Source of the DNA: Flavobacteriales bacterium UBA952
GTDB lineage: Bacteria; Bacteroidota; Bacteroidia; Flavobacteriales_D; Crocinitomicaceae
Assembly (NCBI GenBank): GCA_905182495.1
Contig: CAJJBU010000003.1
Span: 370,263 to 434,262, forward strand
Length of the DNA stretch: 64,000 nt
Reading direction: 5' to 3'
Shown here: positions 1 through 8,514 of the stretch, piece by piece
Position numbering within the stretch: the stretch's first letter is position 1
Layout of the letters: the number at the start of each line of letters is the position of its first letter
Program-made: the position numbers and the translations under genes
The notes under the pieces: model-generated
Told to the model about the DNA's origin: nothing
Seen by the model: only the letters and a program-made list of their open reading frames with translations
Databases searched by the model: none

Positions 1-327
1 AATAGGTTCGGGGCCTTTTTTAATGTTAAAAGAAAACTTATCTATAAACACCTTTTCTTTTTCGCCGTTTGGGCCCTCTAAGTAGGCCGCCAGGTTTAAT
101 TTACCCAAAGGCCTTGTTACCGTGTCTAAAACAACAACGTAGTACAGCCCTTTTTCATCTGTTGGCTCAATAAGAATGGTTCCATCAAAATTAAGAGGTG
201 TACCCTCTTGTATAAAAACAGCGTTAACATACCCCGTGTAAAGAACCGTGTCTTTTTTATCATTGAAAAGCTGGTTTTGAGAAAAGACAACGCTAGAAAA
301 GCATAGAAAAAGAAATAAGATCCTCAT
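1..327 (-). CDS. Exported protein of unknown function, 3' end outside window
   Basis: This is the N-terminal 109 codons of a minus-strand gene that continues past position 1. The start ATG (327-325) overlaps the rpiB stop codon in an ATGA arrangement, so the two genes are probably translationally coupled. The first 17 or so residues form a signal peptide (MRILFLFLCF, then a cleavage-like SVVFSQ). The mature part is a beta-rich stretch with no motif I recognise. I infer that it acts in the periplasm or cell envelope; nothing more specific is supported. Confidence 0.65.
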   Translation of the reverse strand, partial: MRILFLFLCFSSVVFSQNQLFNDKKDTVLYTGYVNAVFIQEGTPLNFDGTILIEPTDEKGLYYVVVLDTVTRPLGKLNLAAYLEGPNGEKEKVFIDKFSFNIKKGPEPI

Positions 328-761
328 TTTTGGTGTGGTATTTTATTTACCCTTTTTTGATGCCTTCCCCCTTCAAATTCAGTAGAAATAAAAACCTCTA
401 CACACGCTAATGCTTCTTCTAGGGTAATATATCGCGCGGGTAAGGATAAAATATTTGCGTCATTGTGTTGTCGAGCCATCATTGCAATTTCCTTTTTCCA
501 AGAAAGGGCACACCTAACGCCTTTATGCTTATTAGCAGACATGCTTATTCCATTTCCTGAACCACAAATTAAAACCCCAAATAAACCGTCTTTTTCAACA
601 AAATCAGCGACTGGGTGGGCGTAATCTGGGTAGTCTATACTCTCTTCTGAATGACAACCAAAGTCAACAATATCCCAGTTGTTTTTATTTAAATAATTAA
701 CAATCTTTTCTTTTAATTGATAACCGGCATGATCGGAACCGATAGCTATTTTCTTCTTCAT
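324..761 (-). CDS. rpiB: Ribose-5-phosphate isomerase B
   Basis: RpiB/LacAB-family isomerase that interconverts ribose 5-phosphate and ribulose 5-phosphate in the pentose phosphate pathway (cytosol). At 145 aa it has the usual family length. The N-terminus has the substrate-binding GSDHAGY motif (about residues 8-14), followed by DYPDYAHPVA and the catalytic-cysteine loop ICGSGNGISM with the following NK. HNDANIL near residue 100 is the conserved active-site His/Asn segment. The stop codon overlaps the start of a partial exported-protein gene. It diverges from the DUF4175 gene across a 430-bp AT-rich gap. Confidence 0.95.
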   Translation of the reverse strand: MKKKIAIGSDHAGYQLKEKIVNYLNKNNWDIVDFGCHSEESIDYPDYAHPVADFVEKDGLFGVLICGSGNGISMSANKHKGVRCALSWKKEIAMMARQHNDANILSLPARYITLEEALACVEVFISTEFEGGRHQKRVNKIPHQK

Positions 762-1191
762 TTTTTAAATTTAAAAAATATTTCTATTGTAATTCACTTT
801 GTGAATTACGCGTTGATAACTATCCATATCTTTTTTAGGAATATTCTGTTTTTTTTAGAAGCCTTTTTGTTTTTGACATACGCTTCTTTTTTTAGGGTTT
901 TTTATACACCTTTTTTTAAGCCCTTTTCAACATTTAGGTTATTAACATTGCCGTATTTTTATCAACTATTACAAAAAACTAAAAACGCTAAAAAAATGTT
1001 AATTGTTTGTTTTTTAAGAACATAACTCTTTGTAAGATGTTCATTACTTAAAAAAGTTGTTGATATATAAAAACATCTTTTGTCATTATTGTTTTTATCA
1101 ACATATGAACACTCTTAATAATAATAGTAAATTTATTTAGAAATTCTTTTTATTATATATTAAAGCATTAATAGTGTTCATAAACTAAAAA
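762..1191. other. AT-rich divergent intergenic region, candidate oriC
   Basis: This 430-bp gap between divergent rpiB and the DUF4175 gene holds no convincing gene; a 102-codon open frame across it is T-rich and low in complexity. It has TTATCAAC on the plus strand at 959-966 and 1095-1102 and on the minus strand at 811-818, plus ATATCAAC on the minus strand at 1059-1066. The copy at 1095-1103 (TTATCAACA) is one mismatch from the classical DnaA box TTATCCACA. There is a perfect inverted repeat GTAATTCAC/GTGAATTAC at 789-809 and a second, TATGAACACT (1104-1113) with AGTGTTCATA (1173-1182). Proximity to mnmG (gidA) and two parS sites is the main support for an origin; the function is inference. 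Confidence 0.4.
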
Positions 1192-4100
1192 ATGGATCGT
1201 TTAGAAAATATAAAAGCAGAGTTAAATTCCTTTATAAAGAAGTATTACAAAAATAAATTTTTAAAAGGTCTTCTTGCGTCGCTGGTTGTATTTTTATTAT
1301 CCCTGTATCTTATCTCTATAGCTGAATTTTATGGGCGCTTTAGTTCTAATATACGTTTCATTTTTCTTTCTTTTTTTATTTTACTTAATGGATACATATT
1401 AATAATTTATTGTTTATCGCCTCTTTTTAGTTTTGTTCAACAAACAAAAAGACTGTCTCATGAAAAAGCTTCGAAAATGATTGGAATATTATTCCCTGAT
1501 ATTTCTGATCAATTAACGAATTTACTGCAGTTAGATAAAAAAATAAAAGAAGAGGATCAATATCAAATAGAGTTATTAAAAGCCAGTATTGAGCAGAAAA
1601 TAAACAAAATAGGGTATGTTAAATTTTCTAAAGCTATTTCTTATTCAGAAAATAAGAGGTATCTAAAATATGTTTTACCTCCTGTTTTTATGTTTTTTAT
1701 TTTTACAGCTTTTATTCCTGAAATGTTCACCCAGGGGTCTTTTAGAATATTAAACTTCTCAAAACAATTCCAAGAAAAAGCACCCTTTATCTTCTTACTA
1801 AAACAAAATGATTTAAAATTAACAGAAGGAGAGGATTTATATATAAAAGTTGAATTAATTGGTAATCAATTTCCCAATCGCTTATATATTAATTCTGATC
1901 AAGGTATCTTTTTAATGAATAAAATTAAATCCAACACATTTGAGTGTGTTTTAAGAAAACCTATAAACAAACAAACCTTCTTTTTTTCAAGCTCTAAATT
2001 TAATAGTCAAACATATGAAATAGATGTTTTAGGTAAAAGTATGCTTGGTAAATGGGATGCTCTAATAAAGTTTCCTAAATACCTAGAAATGGAAGATTTA
2101 ATAATTAATAATTCCGCAGACATAACGGTTCCTGAGGGAAGTATAATTTTCTGGAGCGGGAAAGTTAAAAATATTTCAAAGGTCAGTATCTCTTATAATG
2201 AAATGAATAAAAACTTTTTTAAGTCTGGTTTTTCTTTTACTCAAAAATGTTTAGAGAGTAGTGATTTAATTATCCAGATGACAAATAGCCATAATGGAGC
2301 TTTAGATTCTCTAAATTATTTTATTCAGGTTATTAAAGATTCTTATCCTGAAATAAAAATACAAGAGGAAAAAGATAGTTTAAAAGATGGATTATTTCAT
2401 TTTAAAGGCACCGCTTCAGATGATTATGGTTTGTATGACTTAAATTTTAATTATGATGTTTCTTCTAAAAATAAGAATACAAGAAGTGAAAACATAAGAT
2501 TTAAGAACATAAATGGTACAAAAGTTAGTTTTGAATTTTCTATTGACTTTACGGATGAAAATATAGCCTTGAGTGATGAAATATTATATTATTTTTCTGT
2601 AACTGATAATGATGGAGTGAATGGGCATAAAACAAGTTTAAGTAATAGAAACACCTACCAAATACCTGATTTAAAAACACTTAATAAAAATAGAGAAAAA
2701 GAACAAAATAATATTAAAAAAGAACTTAATGATGTATTAAAAGCGACAGAGGTGTTTCAAAAAGAAATTAATGAGCTTAATAAGGAATTTAAAAAAAATA
2801 AAAATAATGAGTGGAATAAATTAAATGACCTGAATAATTTAAAAGATCAGCAACAAGAGTTGTTAAATAAACTAGAAAACATACAAGAAAGACTGGACAA
2901 GTCTCTCCAGGAAAAAAATAAACTATCAGAATTAGATAAAGAACTGTTACAAAAGCAAGACCTATTAGAAGACTTGTTAAAAGAGGTAATGGATGATGAG
3001 CTTAAGAAACTCTTGGAGGAACTTGAAGAACTGCTTAAAAAAAATGATCAAAAGCAATTGAATGAAAAAATGGAGGAACTTGATCAAAGTGCTGAGGATA
3101 TGAAAAAGCAGCTCGATCGCAGTTTGGAAATGTTAAAAAAACTACAAGTCAATGAGAAAATAGATGATTTAGAAAAAGAACTGAAGGACCTGGCAAAAAA
3201 ACAAAAAGACCTCGCAGTGAAAAAAGAAAAAACCAAAGAAAGTCAAGATGAAATAAAGGAAGCCTTTAAAGAAATAGAAAAGGGAATTAAAGAGCTTGAA
3301 GAGTTGAATAAAAAGTTAGAAACACCAATGGATATTGAGTCTACAGATGAAGAACAAAAAGAAATAGAGGAAAAACTTAACGAAGCCGGTGAAAAAATAG
3401 AGAAGAATAAAAAAAATAAAGCATCTGAAAGTCAAGGAGAGGCGGGTGAAAAAATGGAGGATCTTGCTGAACAATTAAATCAAATGCAACAAGAATCAGA
3501 ACAGAGCCAAAACGAAGAAGATATGGAGGATTTGAGAAAAATACTTGAAGCCTTGGTTCTTTTAAGTATGGATCAAGAAGATTTGCTAGATAAATTTAAT
3601 TTGGTTCAAATTAATGACCCAGCCTTTAGAAAGTATGGGCGTAAACAGCGTAGAATAAATGACGACACTAAAATTGTTAAGGACAGTTTATTGGCATTGG
3701 CAAAAAGACAACCAGTTTTAGCAACCTTTATTGATAAAGAATTAAACGATTTGGCATATAGCCAGGGTAAAACTATAGAATTTGTAGGCGATCGAAAAAA
3801 GAAGAATGTTACCCTTAATCAACAGTTGTCTATGACGGCTTATAACAACTTAGCTCTTTTATTAAATGAAGTATTACAGAGTATGCAGGCACAAATGCAG
3901 GCGATGAAGCCGGGTAGTGGACAGTGTAATAAACCCGGGGGGAAAGGAAAACCTAAAGCGGGGCCATCAATGAAGCCCGGTGACATGAAGGAAATGTTGA
4001 AAAACCAACTAGATCAACTAAAAAAAGGAATGCAGGATGGAGGTAAAAACCCAGGGGGTAAAAAAAACGGAGAGAAGGATGGAAAAGGAGATGGTGGTAT

Positions 4101-4521
4101 AGGAAGTCAAGGTTTGGCTAAAATGGCAGCAGAGCAGTCGGCAATAAGAAAGAAGCTCGAAGAACTTAGGGATCAATTAAACAAAGAGGGCAAGGGTGAG
4201 GGAAATGCATTGAACCCATTGATAGAAGAATTAAAGGAACAACAGAAGAGGATAATCAATAAAAAGATAGACAAAGAAACTTTTACGCGACAACAGGATA
4301 TATTAACAAGGCTTCTAGAAAGTGAAAAAGCACTAATTGAAAGGGGGTTTGAGGATAAAAGAGAATCTAAGGGAGGAAAAAACATAGAAAAGAGCAACCA
4401 AATTCTATTTAATCAGTATAACAAAGAAAAACTTAAAAAAATTGAATTATTACGTTTTGCTGAGCCCTCTTATAAAAAGTATTATAAAGAAAAAGCGAAC
4501 GAATATTTTAATGAGAATTAA
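1192..4521 (+). CDS. DUF4175 family membrane protein with long coiled coil
   Basis: A 1109-aa protein resembling the DUF4175 family of Bacteroidota. Hydrophobic segments lie at about residues 23-44, 54-80 and 159-178, followed by a beta-rich, probably extracytoplasmic region to about 490. Then comes a very long Lys/Glu/Leu-rich coiled coil (about 497-780). A Gly/Lys/Met-rich low-complexity stretch (about 900-980) precedes a charged C-terminus. The molecular function is not established. It heads a plus-strand run with the ATPase, ybeY and mnmG genes; only 5 bp separate its stop from a possible GTG start of the next gene. The ATG at 1192 follows an A-rich tract and no Shine-Dalgarno is visible. 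Confidence 0.85.
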   Translation: MDRLENIKAELNSFIKKYYKNKFLKGLLASLVVFLLSLYLISIAEFYGRFSSNIRFIFLSFFILLNGYILIIYCLSPLFSFVQQTKRLSHEKASKMIGILFPDISDQLTNLLQLDKKIKEEDQYQIELLKASIEQKINKIGYVKFSKAISYSENKRYLKYVLPPVFMFFIFTAFIPEMFTQGSFRILNFSKQFQEKAPFIFLLKQNDLKLTEGEDLYIKVELIGNQFPNRLYINSDQGIFLMNKIKSNTFECVLRKPINKQTFFFSSSKFNSQTYEIDVLGKSMLGKWDALIKFPKYLEMEDLIINNSADITVPEGSIIFWSGKVKNISKVSISYNEMNKNFFKSGFSFTQKCLESSDLIIQMTNSHNGALDSLNYFIQVIKDSYPEIKIQEEKDSLKDGLFHFKGTASDDYGLYDLNFNYDVSSKNKNTRSENIRFKNINGTKVSFEFSIDFTDENIALSDEILYYFSVTDNDGVNGHKTSLSNRNTYQIPDLKTLNKNREKEQNNIKKELNDVLKATEVFQKEINELNKEFKKNKNNEWNKLNDLNNLKDQQQELLNKLENIQERLDKSLQEKNKLSELDKELLQKQDLLEDLLKEVMDDELKKLLEELEELLKKNDQKQLNEKMEELDQSAEDMKKQLDRSLEMLKKLQVNEKIDDLEKELKDLAKKQKDLAVKKEKTKESQDEIKEAFKEIEKGIKELEELNKKLETPMDIESTDEEQKEIEEKLNEAGEKIEKNKKNKASESQGEAGEKMEDLAEQLNQMQQESEQSQNEEDMEDLRKILEALVLLSMDQEDLLDKFNLVQINDPAFRKYGRKQRRINDDTKIVKDSLLALAKRQPVLATFIDKELNDLAYSQGKTIEFVGDRKKKNVTLNQQLSMTAYNNLALLLNEVLQSMQAQMQAMKPGSGQCNKPGGKGKPKAGPSMKPGDMKEMLKNQLDQLKKGMQDGGKNPGGKKNGEKDGKGDGGIGSQGLAKMAAEQSAIRKKLEELRDQLNKEGKGEGNALNPLIEELKEQQKRIINKKIDKETFTRQQDILTRLLESEKALIERGFEDKRESKGGKNIEKSNQILFNQYNKEKLKKIELLRFAEPSYKKYYKEKANEYFNEN

Positions 4522-4526
4522 TATTT

Positions 4527-4949
4527 GTGAATGCTATGAAAGATGAGTACAGTGTTATAGAATCTCTGCGGCTTTCTTCGACTTACAAATCTGTTGCAGA
4601 TATAGAGCGATTAATTGATAAGGTTTGCACAAGTGTAGGGGTTAATGAAGATGCTTATGGCAATGTGTTAATAGCGGTAACCGAAGCCGTAAACAACGCA
4701 ATCCAACATGGGAACAAGGAGAATGAAGAATTAAGCATAGACGTTTCTGTAAAAGATAACCAAAATAAAGTTTGTTTTTCTGTTAAGGACGAGGGTGTTG
4801 GTTTTGATTTTGAAAACCTACCAGACCCCACTTCTCCAGAAAACCTATTAAAAGAAAACGGAAGGGGAATCTTTCTCATGCGAAACCTTGCTGATAAGGT
4901 TGAATTTACCGGCCAAGGGAACGAGGTTTGTCTTTTTTTTAATAAATGA
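4527..4949 (+). CDS. RsbW-like HATPase-fold ATP-binding protein (anti-sigma factor type)
   Basis: A 140-aa (GTG start, 4527) or 137-aa (ATG start, 4536; preferred) stand-alone GHKL ATPase domain. The N box is TEAVNNAIQHGNKE, the G1 box DEGVGFD and the G2 box ENGRGIFLMR, as in RsbW/SpoIIAB-type serine kinases/anti-sigma factors. No sensor or phosphoacceptor domain is attached. Its partner is unknown; no sigma factor or STAS antagonist is encoded in the window. Its stop overlaps the ybeY start (ATGA), which implies translational coupling. The kinase or anti-sigma role is inferred from the family only. Confidence 0.85.
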   Translation: MNAMKDEYSVIESLRLSSTYKSVADIERLIDKVCTSVGVNEDAYGNVLIAVTEAVNNAIQHGNKENEELSIDVSVKDNQNKVCFSVKDEGVGFDFENLPDPTSPENLLKENGRGIFLMRNLADKVEFTGQGNEVCLFFNK

Positions 4950-5368
4950 TTGAGTTTTTTTTTGAGGACTTCCTTTCTTTTGTTTTTACAAATAAGTTTA
5001 TAAAAAAAACAACATATATAGTTGATAAAGAGGGGTTTAAGCCTTCTTTTATTAATGTGGTTTTCTGTAGCGACAATTATTTGCTAGGCATAAACAAAGA
5101 ACACTTACAACACGATTTTTTTACGGATATAATTACATTTAATTATAATTCAGAAAACTTGATTTCCGGTGATTTATTTATAAGTATAGATCGGGTGAAG
5201 GAAAACGCGGCCACCCAAAAAACAAATTTTTTATTAGAATTAGAAAGAGTTATTTATCACGGTGTGCTTCACCTCTGCGGTTTTAATGACAAGTCGACTA
5301 TAGAAATTAAACAAATGCGACAAAAGGAGGACCTCTATTTAAACCACGATGTTTCACGTGAAACATAA
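4946..5368 (+). CDS. ybeY: Endoribonuclease YbeY (rRNA maturation factor)
   Basis: UPF0054/YbeY metalloprotein of 140 aa, involved in 16S rRNA 3'-end maturation and ribosome quality control. The signature HGVLHLCGFND is at about residues 109-119. The canonical family has HGxLHLxGxDH; here the third metal-ligand position is Asp rather than His, which I believe is common in Bacteroidota. The start codon overlaps the upstream ATPase gene stop by 4 bp. The last residues (VSRET) are encoded by the first of two perfect parS sites, so the C-terminus is shaped by a DNA-binding site. mnmG starts 54 bp after the stop. Confidence 0.92.
   Translation: MIEFFFEDFLSFVFTNKFIKKTTYIVDKEGFKPSFINVVFCSDNYLLGINKEHLQHDFFTDIITFNYNSENLISGDLFISIDRVKENAATQKTNFLLELERVIYHGVLHLCGFNDKSTIEIKQMRQKEDLYLNHDVSRET
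5350..5365. promoter_or_regulatory. parS: parS centromere site 1 (ParB binding)
   Basis: Perfect 16-bp palindrome TGTTTCACGTGAAACA, identical to the classical ParB-binding parS consensus. It lies inside the 3' end of ybeY and covers the codons for its final VSRET residues. A second identical copy starts 45 bp downstream. parS sites normally cluster near the chromosomal origin. Confidence 0.93.
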
Positions 5369-5394
5369 ATAGTTTTGTTTTTTTGGCTTAATTT

Positions 5395-5410
5395 TGTTTC
5401 ACGTGAAACA
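5395..5410. promoter_or_regulatory. parS: parS centromere site 2 (ParB binding)
   Basis: Second perfect copy of TGTTTCACGTGAAACA, in the 54-bp gap between ybeY and mnmG and ending 12 bp before the mnmG start codon. Together the two sites bracket an AT-rich spacer. ParB bound here would sit directly over the mnmG leader. No parA or parB gene is in the window. Confidence 0.93.
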
Positions 5411-5422
5411 CGACCTTAAAAA

Positions 5423-7294
5423 ATGTTAAATAAATACGATATTATTATTGTTGGCGCAGGTCATGCAGGTTGTGAGGCCGCTCACTGCGCGGCAACGATG
5501 GGAAGCAAGGTTCTTCTTTTAACGATGAACATGAACACCATTGCCCAAATGAGCTGCAACCCAGCAATGGGTGGCGTCGCTAAGGGTCAAATTTTAAGAG
5601 AAATCGATGCATTAGGCGGGGGCTCTGGAATTGTTAGCGATAAAAGTGCTATACAATTCAGAATGTTGAATAAGTCAAAGGGGCCAGCGATGTGGTCTCC
5701 CCGAACACAAAATGACCGCCAATTATTTTCTACAGAATGGAGGTTACTGTTGGAGCGAAATACTAATGTTGATTTTTGGCAGGACATGTGTTCAGGTATA
5801 ATAGTAGAGAACGATGTTGTTATAGGGGTTAAAACCTCTTTAGGTATAGAGATCTTTTCAAAGACGGTCGTATTAACGAACGGGACTTTTTTAAATGGAC
5901 TTATTCATTTGGGAGAGAAACAATTTGGCGGAGGCAGGGCTGCTGAGAGGGCGTCAATAGGGATTACCGAACAACTTGTGGAGCTAGGGTTTGAGTCCGG
6001 CCGAATGAAAACAGGTACCCCGCCAAGGGTAGACGGCAGAACCTTGAATTACGCATTAATGGAAGAACAAAAGGGAGACGACCCCCCATATAAATTTAGT
6101 TTCTCAGACACGAAACCATTAGAAAATCAGCGCTCTTGTTTTATCACCTATACAAACACAAACACACATGAAGCCCTAAAAAAAGGCTTTGATAGGTCCC
6201 CAATGTTTAATGGATCGATCAATAGCACGGGCCCAAGGTATTGCCCAAGTATTGAAGATAAAATAAATCGTTTTGCTGACAGGGATAGACATCAAATATT
6301 TGTTGAACCAGAGGGTTGGGATACCATAGAAATTTATGTAAATGGTTTTAGCACTTCGCTTCCCGAGGAGATACAGCTTGAGGCAATGAAAACGATACCG
6401 GGTTTTGAAAACGTAAAAATGTTTAGACCAGGTTACGCTATAGAATACGATTATTTCCCACCAACACAGCTCAAACACTCTTTAGAGACAAAGAAAATAA
6501 AAAACCTTTATTTTGCAGGACAAATAAACGGCACAACAGGGTATGAAGAAGCTGCTTGTCAAGGATTGATGGCGGGCATTAATGCAAGCTTGAATGTTCA
6601 ACAGAAAAAGCCCTTTCATTTAACACGAAGCGATGCTTATATAGGGGTTCTTATCGATGATTTAATAACGAAGGGGACAGACGAGCCGTACCGAATGTTT
6701 ACGAGTCGCGCTGAATATAGGATTCTACTGAGACAGGATAATGCAGACATACGGCTCACCCCTTTAGGTTTTGATCTTGGCTTAGCAAGTGAGAATAGGC
6801 TAGAAAAAGTTGAAAAGAAAGCAGAAGGAACAAAAGCGTTTAAAAAAGAATTAAAAAAAATATCGATAGCACCATCCGAAATAAACCCCTTTTTAGAAAG
6901 TATTGGAAGCGCACCTATTACTCAAAAAGTAAAAATATCATCGATCATTACAAGACCAAAAGTCTCTTTAGAGAACCTATTAGAACACTCGTTAGAGGCG
7001 AAAGAGAAGGCTAATAAAGCATCAATGGCACATGATGAGATACTCTCTCAAGTAGAGATTCAAATGAAATATGAGGGATATATTGAAAGAGAGCAGGATC
7101 AAGCAGAAAAGATGAATAGATTAGAAGGGGTTAAAATACCGACTGAACTGAATTTTAAAAAGCTAAATAGCTTAAGCACCGAGGCAAAGGAAAAACTAAC
7201 GGCAATACGTCCAATAACCATTGGTCAAGCGTCGAGGGTTTCAGGAGTTTCCCCAAGTGATGTGTCTGTACTTTTGATTTATATGGGTAGATAG
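5423..7294 (+). CDS. mnmG: tRNA uridine-5-carboxymethylaminomethyl modification enzyme MnmG
   Basis: FAD-dependent GidA/MnmG, 623 aa (close to the E. coli length). With MnmE it forms the cmnm5 modification at wobble uridine 34. The N-terminal dinucleotide-binding motif GAGHAGCEAA is at residues 12-21. CNPAMGGVAKGQ and the active-site segment TGTPPRVDGR follow. The C-terminal helical domain ends with the characteristic GQASRVSGVSPSDVSVLLIY. It is the last gene of the DUF4175/ATPase/ybeY run and is preceded by two parS sites. Its position beside an origin-like region fits the well-known gidA-oriC linkage. Confidence 0.97.
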   Translation: MLNKYDIIIVGAGHAGCEAAHCAATMGSKVLLLTMNMNTIAQMSCNPAMGGVAKGQILREIDALGGGSGIVSDKSAIQFRMLNKSKGPAMWSPRTQNDRQLFSTEWRLLLERNTNVDFWQDMCSGIIVENDVVIGVKTSLGIEIFSKTVVLTNGTFLNGLIHLGEKQFGGGRAAERASIGITEQLVELGFESGRMKTGTPPRVDGRTLNYALMEEQKGDDPPYKFSFSDTKPLENQRSCFITYTNTNTHEALKKGFDRSPMFNGSINSTGPRYCPSIEDKINRFADRDRHQIFVEPEGWDTIEIYVNGFSTSLPEEIQLEAMKTIPGFENVKMFRPGYAIEYDYFPPTQLKHSLETKKIKNLYFAGQINGTTGYEEAACQGLMAGINASLNVQQKKPFHLTRSDAYIGVLIDDLITKGTDEPYRMFTSRAEYRILLRQDNADIRLTPLGFDLGLASENRLEKVEKKAEGTKAFKKELKKISIAPSEINPFLESIGSAPITQKVKISSIITRPKVSLENLLEHSLEAKEKANKASMAHDEILSQVEIQMKYEGYIEREQDQAEKMNRLEGVKIPTELNFKKLNSLSTEAKEKLTAIRPITIGQASRVSGVSPSDVSVLLIYMGR

Positions 7295-7401
7295 CTTAAA
7301 TAAGCCCCCCTAACGCGTTTTTAACCCCCGTAATGACAACGAGGCTGTTAAAACCAAAAAACAAGCTTAAAAACACAGGTTTGAAGCCGTTTTTTTGTGT
7401 T

Positions 7402-8493
7402 TTATTGAAAAACCCTTATATAATCAACAGCCATGGTTTGAGGAAATAGGGTGTTTTCATTTGGACTTCCTGGCCAATTTCCACCAACTGCAACATTTAA
7501 TATAAAAAAGAAGTTTTGATGAAACTCGCTTAATTGTGATGGCGTAATATCAGCTTCGTGGTATTGAATGTCATCTCTTAAAAACTTAATTGAGTTTGAA
7601 TCCCAAATAATAGAAAACACATGAAACTCTTCGGCAAACATTTCTCCAGAACTTAAAGAGTTACCGTTACCATATGATGCATAAGACCCATTATCATCCC
7701 AGTGTATGGTTCCGTAGATCGTTCTATTATTAAAGCTCCCGCCGCCGATTAGCTCCATAATATCTATTTCCCCGCAGTTTGGCCAACTTGCAGTACCAAT
7801 ATTATCTCCAAGCATCCATATAGCCGGCCAGTAACCTTGACCGTAAGGCACGGCTGCTCGGACATCAACTCGGCCATATTTAAACGACTTTATTCCTTGT
7901 GTTTTAATCCTTGAAGAAGTATAACTTGATCCACCGAAGGCCTCTTGCTTCGCCGTTATCTTTAGCAAACCATCTTCGACGATAGCATTTTCTTCCCTGT
8001 AGTACTCTAGTTCGTTATTACCCCAGCCCCACGAGCCATTTCCTATATCATAAACCCAGTCGCTAGAAAGAGAGGATCCATTAAACTCATCACTCCAAAC
8101 AAGCGAGTATTCAGGATAGGTTTCAGGAGTTATGTATCCTGCACTAGGAATACCACCAGTGTATCCGACATCCGTAATCTCAATATTTTCAATGGTCTCA
8201 ATAAAATCATAGTGCGTCGTGTGCGCCTTCGTTTTTACCGTATATATTCCGGGTGCTGAATATACATATACAGAGGCCCCGTCATTAGACTCTACATAAA
8301 TAGAGTCCGTTCCTTCATAAAACACGAAACTATAAAAGTTTGCCCCAGAGGCGATAGCCTGGATTTCTAAAAGGCTTTCATTTATAGAATATGAAGTTGA
8401 AAGACCGGTAGGTAAAACAACCATTGAAACCGGCTCGTCCGGGTCGCAGGAAGCACATATAACGAGTGCAAAAATAAATAGGAAACGATACAT
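7402..8493 (-). CDS. GH16 family beta-glucanase (laminarinase-like) lipoprotein
   Basis: A glycoside hydrolase family 16 enzyme, probably an endo-beta-1,3-glucanase acting on laminarin-type glucans at the cell surface. The start at ATG 8493 is preferred over the in-frame GTG at 8499; it gives a lipoprotein signal with lipobox-like ICASC at the N-terminus. A beta-sandwich/PKD-like segment (about residues 25-115) precedes the catalytic domain. The GH16 signature EIDIME lies near residues 242-247 and carries the nucleophile and acid/base glutamates. NELEYYREENA and FNEEFHVFSI-like segments fit the fold. It is the last gene of a SusC-SusD-PKD-GH16 cluster; the substrate is inferred from that organisation. 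Confidence 0.92.
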   Translation of the reverse strand: MYRFLFIFALVICASCDPDEPVSMVVLPTGLSTSYSINESLLEIQAIASGANFYSFVFYEGTDSIYVESNDGASVYVYSAPGIYTVKTKAHTTHYDFIETIENIEITDVGYTGGIPSAGYITPETYPEYSLVWSDEFNGSSLSSDWVYDIGNGSWGWGNNELEYYREENAIVEDGLLKITAKQEAFGGSSYTSSRIKTQGIKSFKYGRVDVRAAVPYGQGYWPAIWMLGDNIGTASWPNCGEIDIMELIGGGSFNNRTIYGTIHWDDNGSYASYGNGNSLSSGEMFAEEFHVFSIIWDSNSIKFLRDDIQYHEADITPSQLSEFHQNFFFILNVAVGGNWPGSPNENTLFPQTMAVDYIRVFQ

Positions 8494-8514
8494 AAACACC
8501 TGTTTTTTAATTGA

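Noticed and set aside
717..1025. 102-codon plus-strand open frame across the rpiB start and the AT-rich gap
   Set aside because: It overlaps rpiB antisense, has Phe/Ile/Leu-biased low-complexity composition from T-rich DNA, and resembles no protein.
7360..7404. AAAACACA/TGTGTTTT inverted repeat between mnmG and the GH16 gene as a bidirectional terminator
   Set aside because: Stem is AT-rich with an 18-bp loop and the second arm overlaps the GH16 stop codon; too weak to call.
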